Assembly (NCBI RefSeq): GCF_017312725.1
Contig: NZ_BOPO01000148.1
Location: 29,731-93,730, forward strand
Length of the DNA: 64,000 nucleotides
DNA from: Actinocatenispora comari
Lineage (GTDB): Bacteria > Actinomycetota > Actinomycetes > Mycobacteriales > Micromonosporaceae
Direction: 5' to 3'
The position numbers were made by a program, and so were the translations under genes. Of the stretch, positions 51,990 through 61,352 are shown piece by piece. How positions within the stretch are numbered: the stretch's first letter is position 1; each line of letters starts with the position of its first letter. The notes below the pieces were generated by a model, which saw only the letters and a list, made by a program, of their open reading frames with translations, searched no databases and was not told the DNA's origin.

Positions 51990-52880
51990 TCAGCCCTGCT
52001 GGCTGGCGACCCCGTAGGCGTCGGCCGCCGCGTAGACGTCCGAGGCGTACTTGTCGAGGTCGTTGTACGAGTGGATGGCCTGCCACCAGCCCGCGCCGGT
52101 CGACAGGTCGTGGTTGTTCGCGCACAGGTAGCGAGCAGCGGACAGGGCGGCGTCGTTGATGTCCTGCGGGTCGGCGACGCCGTCGTCGTCCGCGTCGGTG
52201 CCCCACTTGGTCCAGGTGCCGGGCAGGAACTGCATCGGGCCGACGGCCCGGTCGTACACCTTGTCGTTGTCCAGCACGCCCTTGTCGGTGTCCTTGATCA
52301 GCTTGTCGCCGCGGGCCCCGTCCAGCGGCGGGCCGTAGATCGGCGGGATCGCCTTGCCGTCGGCGTTCAGCTGGGAGCTGCCGTGCGTACCGTGGTTCGA
52401 CTCGATCTTGCCGATGCCGGCCAGGGTGGTCCAGCTCAGGTGGCAGCCGGGGGTGGCCTGCGCGGTGACCACCTGGGCGTACCCGTACGCCTGCAGGGCG
52501 ACCTGCGAGATGCCGAGCCGGGTCAGGTTGTGCGCCCAGGAGGACACGGTGGCCGGGCCGGTGGACGGCGCGGCGCTGCCGGACGGCGACGGGGTGCCGC
52601 TGGGCTGCCCGAGCGGTCCGCCGCCGGGCAACCCGCCGGCCGGCGCCGGGCTGGTCGACGTGGCGGGGCCGGCCACCTTCTTCGCCGCACCGTCGTGCGC
52701 GGTCAGGGTGGGCACGACGTAGCCGCCCACCGTGCCGACGGCGCCGATGACGGCGACCGCGGCGAGACCGGTCAGGCCGAGCCGTACCGCCGGCCGGCGC
52801 CAGCCGGACCAGCGGAGGATGTGCAGCGAGGGGAGTGCAAGCCGTACCACGACGTCGAGTATGTCGGGTCCTTCCGGCAC
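51990..52880 (-). CDS. Membrane-anchored lytic transglycosylase
   Basis: The 296-residue protein has an N-terminal signal-anchor (GLTGLAAVAVIGAVGTVGGYVV), a Pro/Ser/Gly-rich linker and a lysozyme-like MltB/SLT-type domain. Its catalytic Glu is in 'LAGIGKIESNHG', with 'VGPMQFLPGTWTKWGTDADDDG', 'DINDAALSAARYLC' and 'AIHSYND'. It cleaves peptidoglycan glycan strands. GTG 52880 is my preferred start; GTG 52850 is possible and neither has a strong ribosome site. It diverges from the FmdB-like gene across 56 bp. Confidence 0.9.
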   Translation of the reverse strand: MPEGPDILDVVVRLALPSLHILRWSGWRRPAVRLGLTGLAAVAVIGAVGTVGGYVVPTLTAHDGAAKKVAGPATSTSPAPAGGLPGGGPLGQPSGTPSPSGSAAPSTGPATVSSWAHNLTRLGISQVALQAYGYAQVVTAQATPGCHLSWTTLAGIGKIESNHGTHGSSQLNADGKAIPPIYGPPLDGARGDKLIKDTDKGVLDNDKVYDRAVGPMQFLPGTWTKWGTDADDDGVADPQDINDAALSAARYLCANNHDLSTGAGWWQAIHSYNDLDKYASDVYAAADAYGVASQQG

Positions 52881-52936
52881 GCTCAACCGGTACAGTCGAT
52901 TGTTTGCCTCGGTCGGACCGGAAGGATGTGCCCGCC

Positions 52937-53146
52937 ATGCCTCGGTACGAGTACCGCTGTCGCGACTGCACGCGCACGTTCGAGCTGGACCGGCCGATGT
53001 CCGCCTCGGCCGATCCGGCGGTGTGTCCGGAGGGGCACTCCGACACGGTGAAACTGCTGTCCACGGTCGCTTTGGGCGGTGTCGGCGGGCCGGCCCCGGC
53101 GGCCGGTGGTGGCTGCTGCGGCGGCGCCTGCGGCTGCGGCCACTGA
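52937..53146 (+). CDS. FmdB-type zinc ribbon protein
   Basis: The 69-residue protein begins MPRYEYRCRDCTRTFELDRP, typical of the FmdB/CxxC_CXXC_SSSS regulatory family. The zinc ligands are Cys8, Cys11, Cys30 and probably His34, because the second knuckle reads CPEGH instead of the usual CxxC. The C-terminus is Gly/Cys-rich ('GGGCCGGACGCGH'). The molecular role is unknown. ATG 52937 has GAAGGA upstream. Confidence 0.9.
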   Translation: MPRYEYRCRDCTRTFELDRPMSASADPAVCPEGHSDTVKLLSTVALGGVGGPAPAAGGGCCGGACGCGH

Positions 53147-53204
53147 CCGCGCGCACCACCCGCGGCAGCCCCGGCGTCGACCCGGCGCACCGCGGGATCC
53201 TCGA

Positions 53205-53244
53205 CGGCCACACCCGGAGCGGGTGTGGCCGTTTTGTTGTCTTT
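53205..53244 (+). terminator. Strong rho-independent terminator after the FmdB gene
   Basis: CGGCCACACCCG (53205-53216), loop GAG, CGGGTGTGGCCG (53220-53231), then TTTTGTTGTCTTT. This is the clearest intrinsic terminator of the window. Confidence 0.93.
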
Positions 53245-53338
53245 GCGCGCTCTACGGTGCGCCTGATCGCACCCGGCGGCCACACTTCGCGCGTTCGGGA
53301 CCGATCACCTGTTAGGGCACGATGCCCGAAATCGGCGA

Positions 53339-53367
53339 TTGACGGGGTAAGACGAATACATTAAGGT
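53339..53367 (+). promoter_or_regulatory. Promoter of the chitinase cluster
   Basis: TTGACG (53339-53344), 17 nt, TAAGGT (53362-53367), in an AT-rich patch. It gives a leader of about 105 nt before the first chitinase start. The remaining gene-free stretch (53245-53338) shows nothing else. Confidence 0.7.
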
Positions 53368-53379
53368 CCCGAAACTATA

Positions 53380-53392
53380 AGGAAACTTTCCT
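53380..53392. promoter_or_regulatory. Palindrome AGGAAACTTTCCT at the chitinase transcription start
   Basis: A perfect 13-bp palindrome placed about +7 to +19 from the predicted start. Similar AGGAAA-TTTCCT palindromes recur upstream of secreted glycosidase genes in related actinobacteria, from memory, and are thought to be operators. No DasR-type site was seen. Confidence 0.55.
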
Positions 53393-53477
53393 AAAAATCG
53401 GCACCGAAGGTTCATCCGGTTGCGACAGATCCGCGCGGCTACCCCCGGCCGCGTGGCCGACTCCCCGAGGAGGATCT

Positions 53478-56400
53478 GTGCACAGACCGATCAGCAAGGC
53501 GCTCTGCGCCGCCGCGGTGGGCGTGCTCTTCGCCGGCGCCGCGGCAGCCGCGGGCAGCGCCGCACCCGCAGCGAGACAGGTGGCGCCGAGCGCCGCGCTG
53601 TCGACGAACTGGTACGCGGCCGCGCCGTACCTGATGCCGGCCGACAACAACCCGCCGGACCCGGCCGAGATCATGGACGCGACCGGGCAGAAGGCGTTCC
53701 AGCTCGCGTTCATCCTCTCCGACGGCGGCTGCAACCCGGCCTGGGACGGCAAGACGCCGATCGGTTCGGCGCCGGCGATCACCGCGGCGATCGACACCAT
53801 CCGCGGCAGGGGCGGCGACGTGTCGGTCTCGGTCGGCGGCTACAACGGCACCAAGCTCGGCCAGGCCTGCTCGGACGTCGCGTCCACCGCGGCGGCGTAC
53901 CAGAAGGTGATCGACGCGTACGACCTGCACGCGATCGACTTCGACCTGGAGGAGCCGGAGTACGAGAGCTCCGCCGCGATCGCCCGCGAGCTCGGCGCCG
54001 CGAAGCAGCTCCAGTCGGACAACCCCGGGCTGTACGTGTCGGTCACCATGCCGGGCACCACGGCCGGCACCGGCTGGTTCGGCACCCAGCTGCTCGATGC
54101 GGCCAAGTCGATCGGCTTCACCCCGTCCAACTTCTCCATCATGCCGTTCGACAACGGCTTCGGCGGCGGCGGCGCGAGCCAGACCGCGGCGCTGGAGGCG
54201 TTCCACGGGCTGCTGGAAAGCCACCTCGGCTGGGACTCCGACTTCGCCTACCAGCACGAGGGCGTCTCCAGCATGAACGGCCGGACCGACGCCGCCGAGT
54301 ACTTCCGGCAGGCCGACTTCCAGACCGTGCTGAACTACGCCCTGTCGCACCAGCTCGGCCGGTACACGTACTGGTCGGCCAACCGGGACCGCGAGTGCGA
54401 CCCGCCGGAGAACCAGAAGCTGTCCGGCGAGTGCTCCAGCGTGGCCCAGCAGAAGTGGGAGTTCACCACCTACACCACCGCGTTCGCCAACCAGACGACG
54501 GTCGTCGACCCACCGACCACCCCGCCGGGCGGCGGCGGTACCGACCCGGGTACCTGCACCGCGGCGGCGTGGGACGCGAACACCGCGTACACCGGCGGGT
54601 CCGAGGTGACCTACGACGGCCACACCTGGAAGGCCAAGTGGTGGACGCAGAACGAGAAGCCCGGCGCGAGCGAGTGGGGCCCGTGGACCGACGAGGGCGC
54701 CTGCACCGCGGCATCGACCGCGAGTACGGCGGCCGCGAGCACGGCGTCCGCGAGCGCCGCGGGCGGGGCCACGACGGACGCGGCGCTGGCGTACCAGAAG
54801 CCGGCGCTCGCGTACGAGAAGACGGCCCGCAGGGACGTGGCGCCGGCCGTGGCCTGCCCGGCACCCTGGGACAAGACCAAGGTGTACGTCGGCGGTGACA
54901 AGGCCAGCTACAACGGTCACGCGTGGACGGCGAAGTGGTGGACGCAGGGCGAGACGCCCGGCGCCGCCGAATGGGGTCCGTGGCAGGACGACGGCGTGTG
55001 CGGCGGCGACTCCGCCCCCGCGGCGCCGACCGGTCTGACCGCGACGGCCACCGGCGCCACCACCGTCGCGCTGAGCTGGACCGCGCCGAGCGGCACGGTG
55101 GACAGCTACAACATCTACCAGGACGGCACGAAGGTGGCGTCGGCCACCGGCACCAGCAGCACCGTCAGCGGCCTGACCGCGCAGACCACGTACCAGTTCC
55201 AGGTGACCGCGGTGAACTCGGCCGGGGAGAGCCCGAAGACCGCCGCGGTGTCGGTGACGACCCAGTCCGGTGGCGGCGGGACCGTGCCGTCGGCGCCGAC
55301 CGGGCTGACCGCGATCGCGACCGGCGCGACCACGGTGGCGCTGGCGTGGACCGCGCCGGGCGGCACGGTGGACAGCTACAACGTCTACCGGGACGGGACG
55401 AAGGTGGCGTCGGCCACCGGCACCAGCAGCACCGTCAGCGGCCTGACCGCGCAGACCACGTACCAGTTCCAGGTGACCGCGGTGAACTCGGCCGGGGAGA
55501 GCCCGAAGACCGCCGCGGTGTCGGTGACGACCCAGTCCGGTGGCGGCGGGACCGTGCCGTCGGCGCCGACCGGGCTGACCGCGATCGCGACCGGCGCGAC
55601 CACGGTGGCGCTGGCGTGGACCGCGCCGGGCGGCACGGTGGACAGCTACAACGTCTACCGGGACGGGACGAAGGTGGCGTCGGCCACCGGCACCAGCAGC
55701 ACCGTCAGCGGCCTGACCGCGCAGACCACGTACCAGTTCCAGGTGACCGCGGTGAACTCGGCCGGGGAGAGCCCGAAGACCGCCGCGGTGTCGGTGACCA
55801 CGCCGAGCTCCGGCGGCGGCGACGGCGGCAAGTCCGGGTACATCAACGGATCCGGCGCCGGCGACAAGAACATCATCTACTTCGACCAGTGGTCGATCTA
55901 CCAGAACGCGTACTACCTCAAGGATCTGGACCGGTACGCGGACAACATCGACGTCATCAACTACGACTTCGCGAACATCGACCCGAACAGCAAGACCTGC
56001 TTCGAGGCGACCAAGGCGTCGACCCCGGACCCGGGCGGCGAGTCCGACCCGAACGCCGGTGACGGTGCCGGCGACGCGTTCGCCGACTACCAGAAGTCGT
56101 TCGGCGCGGACATCAGCGTCGACGGTACGGCCGACACGTACAACCAGCCGATCGTCGGCAACTTCCACCAGCTGCAGGAGCTGAAGGCCCGGCACCCCAA
56201 CCTGAAGGTCGTCATGTCGATCGGCGGCTGGACCTACTCGAAGTACTTCTCCGACGCGGCGGCCACGAGCGCCTCCCGGCAGAAGTTCGTCAGTTCCTGC
56301 ATCGACATGTTCATCAAGGGCAACATCCCGTCCGCCGGTGGCTACGGCGGTCCGGGCACCGCGGCCGGCATCTTCGACGGCTTCGACATCGACTGGGAGT

Positions 56401-57329
56401 ACCCGGCGTCGGACGCCGGCCACGTCGGCAACCACTACAGCCCGAACGACACCGCGAACTACACCGCCCTGCTGGCGGAGTTCCGGTCCCAGCTGGATGC
56501 GTTGGGCGGCAAGCACTACCTGCTGACCGCGGCGCTGCCGGGTGGCCAGGACAAGATCGACAAGGTGCAGACCGACAAGATCGGCCAGTACCTGGACTAC
56601 GGCAACGTGATGACCTATGACATGCACGGTGCCTGGGACGCGACCGGCCCGACCAACCTGCAGGACCCGCTGTTCCCGTCCGCCGACGACCCGTCGCCGC
56701 AGGTGCCGGGCGGCACCCAGCAGTACGACTCGGACACGGTGCTGAAGGCCTACACGGTCGGCGACCCGATGTACTCGATCCCCGGCGGTTTCCCGGCCGA
56801 CAAGCTCACGATCGGGATCCCGATGTACTACCGGGGCTGGACCGGCGTGCCGGCCGGCAGCAACCACGGCGAGTACGGCACGGCCACCGGGCCGAGCGCG
56901 CCGCATCCGCTGTCCGGCAACGTACCCGGGGTGGCGCTGCAGAAGGAGATCTCGGGCACCGCGTACTACGACCCGGTGCGGATGGCCGGCTGGTACTACG
57001 ACGGCACGACGTTCTACGCCGGCAGCACGCCACAGTCCATCGTGGACCATGTCGCGTACGCGAAGTGCAACGGCCTGGGCGGCATGATGATCTTCTCGGC
57101 GTACGACGAGACGGCGGCGAGCCAGCCGCTGCTGGAGAAGATCCTGTCCGAGTCGGGCAAGGGCAAGCCCGCCGACTGCTCGAAGTACGCCACCGACACC
57201 TGGGGCGTGTTCGGGCCGCCGTCGAGTGCGGCCACGACCAACTCGATCCAGGCGTCACCGGCGCACGGTGACGGTTCCGGCGCGGCACCCTACGCCCCGC
57301 CGGCCGCGGTCACCCCGCGCAGACACTGA
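53478..57329 (+). CDS. Bimodular secreted GH18 chitinase with two CBM5/12 and three FnIII domains (1283 aa)
   Basis: A signal peptide (about residues 1-28) precedes a first GH18 domain with the catalytic Glu158 in 'HAIDFDLEEPEY'. Two CBM5/12 chitin-binding domains follow (about 360-409 and 460-508; 'AKWWTQ..PGA.EWGPW'), then three fibronectin type III repeats (about 514-780). The second GH18 domain has catalytic Glu974 in 'FDGFDIDWEYPA'. It hydrolyses chitin outside the cell; two different GH18 domains in one chain could combine endo- and exo-action. GTG 53478 follows GAGGAGGAT by 5 nt. A strong hairpin ends the gene; two more GH18 genes follow. Confidence 0.93.
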   Translation: MHRPISKALCAAAVGVLFAGAAAAAGSAAPAARQVAPSAALSTNWYAAAPYLMPADNNPPDPAEIMDATGQKAFQLAFILSDGGCNPAWDGKTPIGSAPAITAAIDTIRGRGGDVSVSVGGYNGTKLGQACSDVASTAAAYQKVIDAYDLHAIDFDLEEPEYESSAAIARELGAAKQLQSDNPGLYVSVTMPGTTAGTGWFGTQLLDAAKSIGFTPSNFSIMPFDNGFGGGGASQTAALEAFHGLLESHLGWDSDFAYQHEGVSSMNGRTDAAEYFRQADFQTVLNYALSHQLGRYTYWSANRDRECDPPENQKLSGECSSVAQQKWEFTTYTTAFANQTTVVDPPTTPPGGGGTDPGTCTAAAWDANTAYTGGSEVTYDGHTWKAKWWTQNEKPGASEWGPWTDEGACTAASTASTAAASTASASAAGGATTDAALAYQKPALAYEKTARRDVAPAVACPAPWDKTKVYVGGDKASYNGHAWTAKWWTQGETPGAAEWGPWQDDGVCGGDSAPAAPTGLTATATGATTVALSWTAPSGTVDSYNIYQDGTKVASATGTSSTVSGLTAQTTYQFQVTAVNSAGESPKTAAVSVTTQSGGGGTVPSAPTGLTAIATGATTVALAWTAPGGTVDSYNVYRDGTKVASATGTSSTVSGLTAQTTYQFQVTAVNSAGESPKTAAVSVTTQSGGGGTVPSAPTGLTAIATGATTVALAWTAPGGTVDSYNVYRDGTKVASATGTSSTVSGLTAQTTYQFQVTAVNSAGESPKTAAVSVTTPSSGGGDGGKSGYINGSGAGDKNIIYFDQWSIYQNAYYLKDLDRYADNIDVINYDFANIDPNSKTCFEATKASTPDPGGESDPNAGDGAGDAFADYQKSFGADISVDGTADTYNQPIVGNFHQLQELKARHPNLKVVMSIGGWTYSKYFSDAAATSASRQKFVSSCIDMFIKGNIPSAGGYGGPGTAAGIFDGFDIDWEYPASDAGHVGNHYSPNDTANYTALLAEFRSQLDALGGKHYLLTAALPGGQDKIDKVQTDKIGQYLDYGNVMTYDMHGAWDATGPTNLQDPLFPSADDPSPQVPGGTQQYDSDTVLKAYTVGDPMYSIPGGFPADKLTIGIPMYYRGWTGVPAGSNHGEYGTATGPSAPHPLSGNVPGVALQKEISGTAYYDPVRMAGWYYDGTTFYAGSTPQSIVDHVAYAKCNGLGGMMIFSAYDETAASQPLLEKILSESGKGKPADCSKYATDTWGVFGPPSSAATTNSIQASPAHGDGSGAAPYAPPAAVTPRRH
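55127..55800 (+). repeat. 270-bp tandem repeat coding for FnIII domains
   Basis: The stretch 55261-55530 is repeated almost base for base at 55531-55800 (period 270 bp), and the second half of the first FnIII domain (55133-55260) is also the same. Such long identical repeats recombine readily and can collapse in short-read assemblies. Confidence 0.92.
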
Positions 57330-57335
57330 CCGACC

Positions 57336-57369
57336 GCGCCGCGGGCCGCCAGGAGCCGGCCCGCGGCGC
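57336..57369 (+). terminator. Hairpin after the first chitinase gene
   Basis: GCGCCGCGGGCC (57336-57347) and GGCCCGCGGCGC (57358-57369), 12 bp perfect, 10-nt loop, 7 nt after the stop. No T-tract. Confidence 0.75.
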
Positions 57370-57547
57370 TCGACCGGTGTCGCCCGCGACCCGCGGGCGC
57401 CCAGACCCGGTGGTGCCGGGTCGAGCATGGCGGCGCGGCACCACCGACCCACGTTGCACACCCTCCCCCCACGGCGTCCCGCCCTCGTCCCTACCGGGGG
57501 CGGGGCACCGCCGCACCGCCGGTGCGGTCGAGAAACCCGAGGCCACC

Positions 57548-59023
57548 ATGAGAAGAACCAGAATCCTTGCCGTTGCGGCGGGCGCGGTGCTCGCCGCGGG
57601 ACTGCTCGGCACCGCAACCCCCGCGGCGGCGGCGAAACCCGCCTCGTCGGGGGCCGCCGCGGCTCCGGCGATCAGCTGTACCGCCGATGCCTGGAGCGCC
57701 AGCGCCGTGTACGTCGGCGGCGACCAGGTCAGCTACGCCGACCACCAGTGGACCGCCAAGTGGTGGACCCAGGGCGAGACGCCCGGCGCCGCCGAGTGGG
57801 GGCCCTGGCGCGACGACGGCGCGTGCGACGGCGGCGGCGGCACCACCGCGCCGGGCGCACCGACCGGGCTGTCCGCCGGCGCCGTCACCTCCTCCAGCGT
57901 CACGCTGTCCTGGACCGCGCCGGGCGGCGACGTGACCGGCTACCACGTGTACCGGGACGGGACGTCGGTCGCCACCGTCACCGGCACCTCGGCGACGGTG
58001 ACCGGCCTCGCCGCGAGCACCTCCTACAGCTTCACCGTCAGCGCGTACAACTCCGCCGGTGAGTCGCCGCGGTCGGCCGCGGTGTCGGCGACCACGACCT
58101 CCGGTGGCGGGACGCCGCCGTCCGGCGAGCTGCCCACGCACGTGCTCACCGGGTACTGGCAGGACTTCGACAACGGTGCCACGGCGTTGCGGCTGTCCGA
58201 CGTACCGGAAAGCTACGACCTGATCGCGGTGGCGTTCGCGAACGCCGACCCGAGCAAGCCGGGTGCGGTCACGTTCTCCGTCGACTCGGGGCTGTCCGGC
58301 CAGCTCGGCGGGTACACCGACGCCGACTTCAGGGCGGACGTGGCGACCGTGCACGCCCGCGGCCAGAAGGTGATCCTGTCGGTCGGCGGGCAGAACGGCA
58401 CGATCAGCGTCGCCGACCCGACCGCCGCCAGCAACTTCGCCGGCAGCATCACCGCGCTGATGCAGCAGTACGGCTTCGACGGCGTCGACATCGATCTGGA
58501 GAACGGCGTCAACGCCACGTACATGTCGCAGGCGCTGCACCAGATCGCGTCCGCCGGCGGCAGCGACACCATCATCACGATGGCGCCGCAGACCATCGAC
58601 ATGCAGTCCACCGGGATGGAGTACTTCAAGCTCGCGCTCGCCGCGAAGGACGTGCTCACGATCGACAACATGCAGTACTACAACTCCGGCTCGATGCTCG
58701 GCTGCGACGGCAACGTGTACAGCCAGGGCACCGAGAACTTCCTCACCGCGCTGGCCTGCATCCAGTTGAAGGGCGGACTGGCACCCGGCCAGGTCGGGCT
58801 CGGGCTGCCGGCGTCCGGTTCCGCCGCGGGCGGCGGCTACGTGTCACCGTCCACGGTGAACGACGCGCTGGACTGCCTGGCCACCGGCACCCACTGCGGC
58901 TCGTACGTGCCGGACACGCACTGGTCCGTGCGCGGCGCGATGACCTGGTCGATCAACTGGGACGCGAGCAACGGGTACGCGTTCGCGAACACGGTCGGCC
59001 CGCACCTGGACACGCTGCCATGA
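57548..59023 (+). CDS. Secreted GH18 chitinase with CBM5/12 and FnIII domains (491 aa)
   Basis: A signal peptide ('LAVAAGAVLAAGLLGTATPAAAA', about residues 1-29) leads to a CBM5/12 domain (about 43-95, 'AKWWTQGETPGAAEWGPW'), one FnIII domain (about 103-190) and a GH18 domain with catalytic Glu318 in 'FDGVDIDLENG'. It resembles ChiC/ChiD-type chitinases of streptomycetes. ATG 57548 has a GAGG site. The stop overlaps the ATG of the next chitinase (ATGA). Its CBM and FnIII are close in sequence to those of the first chitinase, so the modules are shared within the cluster. Confidence 0.93.
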   Translation: MRRTRILAVAAGAVLAAGLLGTATPAAAAKPASSGAAAAPAISCTADAWSASAVYVGGDQVSYADHQWTAKWWTQGETPGAAEWGPWRDDGACDGGGGTTAPGAPTGLSAGAVTSSSVTLSWTAPGGDVTGYHVYRDGTSVATVTGTSATVTGLAASTSYSFTVSAYNSAGESPRSAAVSATTTSGGGTPPSGELPTHVLTGYWQDFDNGATALRLSDVPESYDLIAVAFANADPSKPGAVTFSVDSGLSGQLGGYTDADFRADVATVHARGQKVILSVGGQNGTISVADPTAASNFAGSITALMQQYGFDGVDIDLENGVNATYMSQALHQIASAGGSDTIITMAPQTIDMQSTGMEYFKLALAAKDVLTIDNMQYYNSGSMLGCDGNVYSQGTENFLTALACIQLKGGLAPGQVGLGLPASGSAAGGGYVSPSTVNDALDCLATGTHCGSYVPDTHWSVRGAMTWSINWDASNGYAFANTVGPHLDTLP

Positions 59024-60156
59024 GGGCCCGGGTCCTGGGGACCGTCGCCGTGACGGTACTGACGCTCGCCGGTTCGGTGCTGGCACAGGCGATCCCCGCG
59101 TCGGCGGCGCGGCACCGGCCGGCTGCGTCGAGTGCGGACCTGCCGGCGCACGCGCTGGTCGGGTACCTGCATGCCAGCTTCGCCAATGGATCCGGGTACC
59201 TGCCGATCAGCCAGGTGTCCGACTCCTGGGACGTGATCGACCTGGCGTTCGGTGCGGCGAGCTCGCCGACGTCGGGGCAGATCTCGTTCACCCGGTGCCC
59301 GGCGAGCGAGTGCCCGAACCGGGAGAGCGACGCCGACTTCCTCGCCGGCATCGACGCCAAGCGCGCCGCCGGCAAGAAGGTGCTGCTGTCCATCGGCGGC
59401 GCGAACGGCGAGGTGCGGCTGACCACGACCGCGGCCCGGGACGCGTTCGTCGACTCGGTGTCGGCGATCATCGACCGCTGGCACCTGGACGGGGTGGACC
59501 TCGACTTCGAGAACCAGTCGCTGTCGCTGAACACCGGCGACGACGACCTCACCCACCCGACCACGCCCGCGATCGTCAACCTGATCGATGCGGTCGAGGC
59601 GCTGAAAGCCCGGTACGGCAACGGTTTCGTGCTGACCGCTGCGCCGGAGACGTTCTTCGTCCAGCTCGGCTACCAGTTCTACGGCCCGGGGCCGAACGGG
59701 ACGTCCGATCCGCGCTCCGGCGCCTGGCTGCCGGTGCTGTACGCGCTGCGCGACGACCTGACGCTGCTCACCGTGCAGGACTACAACTCCGGGCCGATCA
59801 TGGGGTTGGACGACCAGTACCACACGATGGGCGGCGCGGACTTCCACATCGCGATGACCGACATGCTGCTCGCCGGGTTCCCGGTCGCGGACGGTGCGCA
59901 CCACGCGTTCCCGCCGCTGCGGCCGGACCAGGTGGCGATCGGTGCGCCGGCGGACGCGTACGCGGGTAACGGGTACGTGCCGCCCGCCACCCTCGACGAC
60001 GCGCTGGACTGCCTGACCAAGGGCAGCTCGTGCGGCTCCTACCAGCCGCGCGGCGGGGCCCACGCCGACCTGCGCGGGCTGATGACCTGGTCGATCAACT
60101 GGGACGCCTACAGCGGCAACGAGTTCGCGGACAACTTCGACAGCTACTTCGGCTGA
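59020..60156 (+). CDS. Secreted GH18 glycosidase without accessory domains (378 aa)
   Basis: A signal peptide (about residues 1-30) is followed directly by a GH18 domain: 'HALVGYLHASFANGSGYLPISQV', 'KKVLLSIGGANGEV', catalytic Glu164 in 'LDGVDLDFENQS' and 'GLMTWSINWDAYSGNEF' at the end. There is no chitin-binding domain. It is translationally coupled to the preceding chitinase, so both are made together and probably act on the same polymer, this one perhaps on soluble or released chains. Confidence 0.92.
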   Translation: MRARVLGTVAVTVLTLAGSVLAQAIPASAARHRPAASSADLPAHALVGYLHASFANGSGYLPISQVSDSWDVIDLAFGAASSPTSGQISFTRCPASECPNRESDADFLAGIDAKRAAGKKVLLSIGGANGEVRLTTTAARDAFVDSVSAIIDRWHLDGVDLDFENQSLSLNTGDDDLTHPTTPAIVNLIDAVEALKARYGNGFVLTAAPETFFVQLGYQFYGPGPNGTSDPRSGAWLPVLYALRDDLTLLTVQDYNSGPIMGLDDQYHTMGGADFHIAMTDMLLAGFPVADGAHHAFPPLRPDQVAIGAPADAYAGNGYVPPATLDDALDCLTKGSSCGSYQPRGGAHADLRGLMTWSINWDAYSGNEFADNFDSYFG

Positions 60157-60199
60157 CCGGTCGGCGGCCCCGCCCCACCGTGGCGGGGCCGCCGACCGG
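60157..60199. terminator. Perfect 18-bp hairpin between convergent genes
   Basis: The arms 60157-60174 and 60182-60199 are exact reverse complements (starting ccggtcggcgg) around a 7-nt loop, directly after the chitinase stop. Strong and bidirectional. Confidence 0.88.
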
Positions 60200-60308
60200 C
60201 GCCGAGTACCTGTTCACGCGCCAGCAGCGGCCGGACCCTGCGCCAGCCGCGTACCCGTGGTTGACGGTCACCGCCGTTCCTGCCGAGTGCGCCACCGCTG
60301 GCAACCGG

Positions 60309-61352
60309 TCACTGCTCGCCGAGTTCGACCTTGATCTTCTGCTGGTTGCCGTCCCGGTCCAAGGTGACCTCGACGGTGTCGCCCGGCTTGTGCTCGGCGA
60401 GGACCGTGGTCAGCTGGCCGACGTCGGCCACCTGGGTGCCGCCGACCGCGGTGATCACGTCGCCCGGCTCGATGCCCGCCTTGTCCGCCGGACCGTTCTT
60501 CTCCACCGACACCACCGCCGCACCGGCCGGCTGGTAGTCCTGGTTCAGCACCGGCCGTACGGTCACGCCGAGTGCCGCGCGCCCCGACTTGCTGACCGAC
60601 CCGTTCTCGATGATCTGGTCGGCGATCCGCTTGACCGTGTTGCTGGACAGCGCGAAACCGATGCCCGGCGCGGCGCCACCCTCCTGCTGGTCCGTCGCGG
60701 CCAGCGTCGGCACCCCGACGACCTGCGAGTTCATGTCGACCAGGGCGCCGCCGCTGTTGCCCGGGTTGATCGCCGCGGAGGTCTGCACCATGTCGCTGAT
60801 CGTGGTGGCCGGGCTGCCTTCGCTGCGCGGCTCCTGCACGGTACGGCCGACCGCCGAGACGATCCCGTTGGTCACCGAACCGGACAGGCCCAGCGGGCTG
60901 CCCATCGCCAGTACCTGCTGGCCCACCTTGAGCTTCCCGGAGTCGCCGAACTTGGCCGCCGGTACCTTCAGGTCGCCGGACACCCTGATCACCGCGATGT
61001 CGTTGGGCGGGTAGCTCGCCACCAGCGTCGCCGACAGCGGCTTCTGGCTGGTCGCCGTGGTCACCTGGAACGTCTTCGCGGCGCCGACGACGTGCGCGTT
61101 GGTCACGATGTCGCCCTTGTCGTCGTACACCACACCCGAGCCGAGCCCCTCGGACGTGTTGATCTGTACCACCGAGCGCAGCACGTTCGACACGACCTTC
61201 TCGTACGAGCTGCTCTGCCCGTCCTGACCCGCCGCGGCGGTGCTGTCCGGCGCGCCGGAACCGTCCTTCTTGCTGCCGTTCGTGCAGCCGGCGAGGAGCA
61301 CCGCGGCCAGCAGCATCGGCAGCGCCACCATCACCGATCGTTTCGCTCGCAT
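60309..61352 (-). CDS. HtrA/DegP-like serine protease lipoprotein with PDZ domain
   Basis: The 347-residue protein has a lipoprotein signal with Cys23 in 'LLAGC'. Its trypsin-like domain has the triad His87 ('VTNAHVVG'), Asp118 ('PPNDIAVIRV') and Ser200 ('NPGNSGGALVD'). One C-terminal PDZ domain contains 'GPADKAGIEPGDVITAVGG'. It degrades or guards misfolded proteins outside the membrane, here tethered by lipid rather than by a membrane helix. It is monocistronic and convergent with the chitinases. Confidence 0.95.
   Translation of the reverse strand: MRAKRSVMVALPMLLAAVLLAGCTNGSKKDGSGAPDSTAAAGQDGQSSSYEKVVSNVLRSVVQINTSEGLGSGVVYDDKGDIVTNAHVVGAAKTFQVTTATSQKPLSATLVASYPPNDIAVIRVSGDLKVPAAKFGDSGKLKVGQQVLAMGSPLGLSGSVTNGIVSAVGRTVQEPRSEGSPATTISDMVQTSAAINPGNSGGALVDMNSQVVGVPTLAATDQQEGGAAPGIGFALSSNTVKRIADQIIENGSVSKSGRAALGVTVRPVLNQDYQPAGAAVVSVEKNGPADKAGIEPGDVITAVGGTQVADVGQLTTVLAEHKPGDTVEVTLDRDGNQQKIKVELGEQ

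Noticed and set aside
53439..57050. Open frame of 1203 codons opposite the first chitinase
   Set aside because: Repeats exactly with the FnIII coding repeats and is explained by them.
57370..57547. DasR-type operator or promoter before the second chitinase
   Set aside because: No match to the ACTGGTCTAGACCAGT type and no convincing -35/-10 pair was found.
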